Shown in pieces: positions 6,190-7,002 of a DNA stretch of 7,002 nucleotides; the stretch's first letter is position 1, and each line of letters begins with the position of its first letter. The stretch comes from Desulfobulbaceae bacterium. GTDB taxonomy: Bacteria; Desulfobacterota; Desulfobulbia; Desulfobulbales; Desulfocapsaceae. The notes beneath the pieces are model-generated. The model had not been told where the DNA came from, ran no database searches, and worked only from the letters and a program-made list of their open reading frames with translations. The position numbers were made by a program, and so were the translations under genes. The stretch is taken from positions 1 through 7,002 of the forward strand of contig JAUVON010000143.1 in NCBI GenBank assembly GCA_030599175.1, in the 5' to 3' direction.

Positions 6190-7002
6190 ATGAAGCAAGA
6201 AGCGGTACTGGACTATTTTATCCTGAATCATCAATTGCGATCAACCCGGGATATGAGCATTTTTGACCGGATCACGCAGCAGTCAGTTTATGAAGTGGTC
6301 AAGGTCGTTGCGGGTCTACCTGTTTTTTTTGAGGAACACATGCAGCGTATGCGACGTTCCGCAGCGCTGCTGAAGGTTTCCCTGCCTAAATCGGATGAGG
6401 AGGTATTAGAGGAAATCTGTCTTCTGCTGGAAAAGAACCGCTGTAAAAATATCAATGTCAAACTTATCCGGACCCGGATCGGGGGCGAAGATTATTTCCT
6501 GACCTATTTTATTGAACCTGAATCTTTGAGCCGGGGAGAATATGCCCGGGGAATTCACGCTATTTTGTTTCAGGGCGAAAGGCCCAAACCCCATCTTAAA
6601 ACAGTGGGGAGTGCTTTTCGTGACCGGGTAGAGGCCGCCCGGGCCAGGACGGGTGCCTATGAAGCCTTGTTGGTGGATGACCAAGGCAACATAACCGAAG
6701 GCAGCCGATCCAATATCTTCTTTCTCAAAAACGGCCTGCTCTTGACCCCGCCAGCCCGGACCGTTCTGCTGGGGGTTACCCGTAAACATGTCATAAACCT
6801 GTGTAAATCTATGAAACTGCCAGTGCTGGAAGAGCTTCTGCACCGCGGGAAAATCAGTGAGATCAGCGGTGCCTTTATTACGGGTACCACGATTGATATC
6901 GCGCCCATCCGCTCCATTGACGATTACACAATTTCTTCGGTGGAAAACCCGCATATTCAAAATATCATGCGGCTTTACTCAGGCGAGGTAAACGCTTATA
7001 TA
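6190..7002 (+). CDS. Class IV PLP-dependent aminotransferase (IlvE/Dat/PabC fold), cut by the right edge
   Basis: The frame runs from ATG 6190 to the window end, 271 codons without a stop, so it is nearly complete (family usually about 275-300 aa). AGGTGA at 6178-6183 with a 6-nt gap supports the start. Fold type IV features appear in order: GLPVFFEEHMQRMRRS at 42-57 (the plFleeHl.Rl element), LK at 136-137 with K137 as the expected PLP lysine, GAYEALLVDDQGNITEGSRS at 155-174 with E170 as the glutamate facing the PLP ring nitrogen, LLTPP at 184-188, LLGVTR at 193-198, and FITGTTIDIAPI at 229-240, equivalent to the cofactor phosphate-binding T-x-x-x-I-x-P segment. The enzyme would transfer amino groups in branched-chain amino-acid metabolism (IlvE), handle D-amino acids (Dat), or act as aminodeoxychorismate lyase (PabC). 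The sequence does not separate these, so no symbol is given. It diverges from the serine dehydratase and may be controlled by the structured leader at 5794-6006. Confidence 0.9.
   Translation, partial: MKQEAVLDYFILNHQLRSTRDMSIFDRITQQSVYEVVKVVAGLPVFFEEHMQRMRRSAALLKVSLPKSDEEVLEEICLLLEKNRCKNINVKLIRTRIGGEDYFLTYFIEPESLSRGEYARGIHAILFQGERPKPHLKTVGSAFRDRVEAARARTGAYEALLVDDQGNITEGSRSNIFFLKNGLLLTPPARTVLLGVTRKHVINLCKSMKLPVLEELLHRGKISEISGAFITGTTIDIAPIRSIDDYTISSVENPHIQNIMRLYSGEVNAYI

Noticed and set aside
6406..6960. 184-codon minus-strand open frame
   Set aside because: It is antisense to the class IV aminotransferase, which has clear family motifs. It is a shadow frame.

Overview
The window reads as a chromosomal stretch from a Gram-negative anaerobe, most likely a Desulfobacterota (sulfate-reducing or related deltaproteobacterial) genome. 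That placement is an inference from three things: a single-chain oxygen-sensitive [4Fe-4S] L-serine dehydratase, a QueG-like double 4Fe-4S protein of a kind common in anaerobes, and short GGACAGACACC-type repeats that I associate with such genomes. No rRNA, tRNA, CRISPR array or intact transposase gene is visible.

Layout. Positions 136-2193 (minus) hold a complete 685-aa CPA1-type sodium/proton antiporter with a long cytoplasmic tail. Positions 2194-2753 are gene-poor, with two small inverted repeats and only weak ORFs. Positions 2754-3305 (minus) hold the C-terminal part of a QueG-like iron-sulfur protein. Its N-terminal portion is cut off by stop codons and one expected cluster cysteine is a tyrosine, so it looks like a decaying gene. 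Positions 3306-3699 are degraded sequence with one protein-like fragment on the plus strand. Positions 3700-5091 (minus) hold a complete 463-aa L-serine dehydratase, preceded by a good sigma70-like promoter (5132-5160) and ending in the C-terminal cysteine known from type 2 L-serine dehydratases.

Positions 5092-6189 form a long intergenic region of about 1.1 kb. It holds two copies of a 13-bp repeat, a minus-strand protein-like fragment, a 23-codon ORF with a near-perfect Shine-Dalgarno, and two sizeable inverted repeats at 5874-6006. Together these resemble a structured leader ahead of the last gene. Positions 6190-7002 (plus) hold a class IV PLP aminotransferase (IlvE/Dat/PabC fold) that is still open at the right edge.

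The genes do not form one operon. The first three coding regions are on the minus strand but are separated by gaps of 400-560 bp, and the aminotransferase diverges from the serine dehydratase. A loose common theme of amino-acid metabolism (serine deamination to pyruvate; amino-group transfer) links the last two, but the window does not show co-regulation. The least explained parts are the structured region at 5794-6006 and a 17-bp exact inverted match (3477-3493 versus 5549-5565) that flanks the serine dehydratase and encodes the same peptide AEKTPHL within two otherwise unrelated gene fragments. I found no convincing new multi-gene system.
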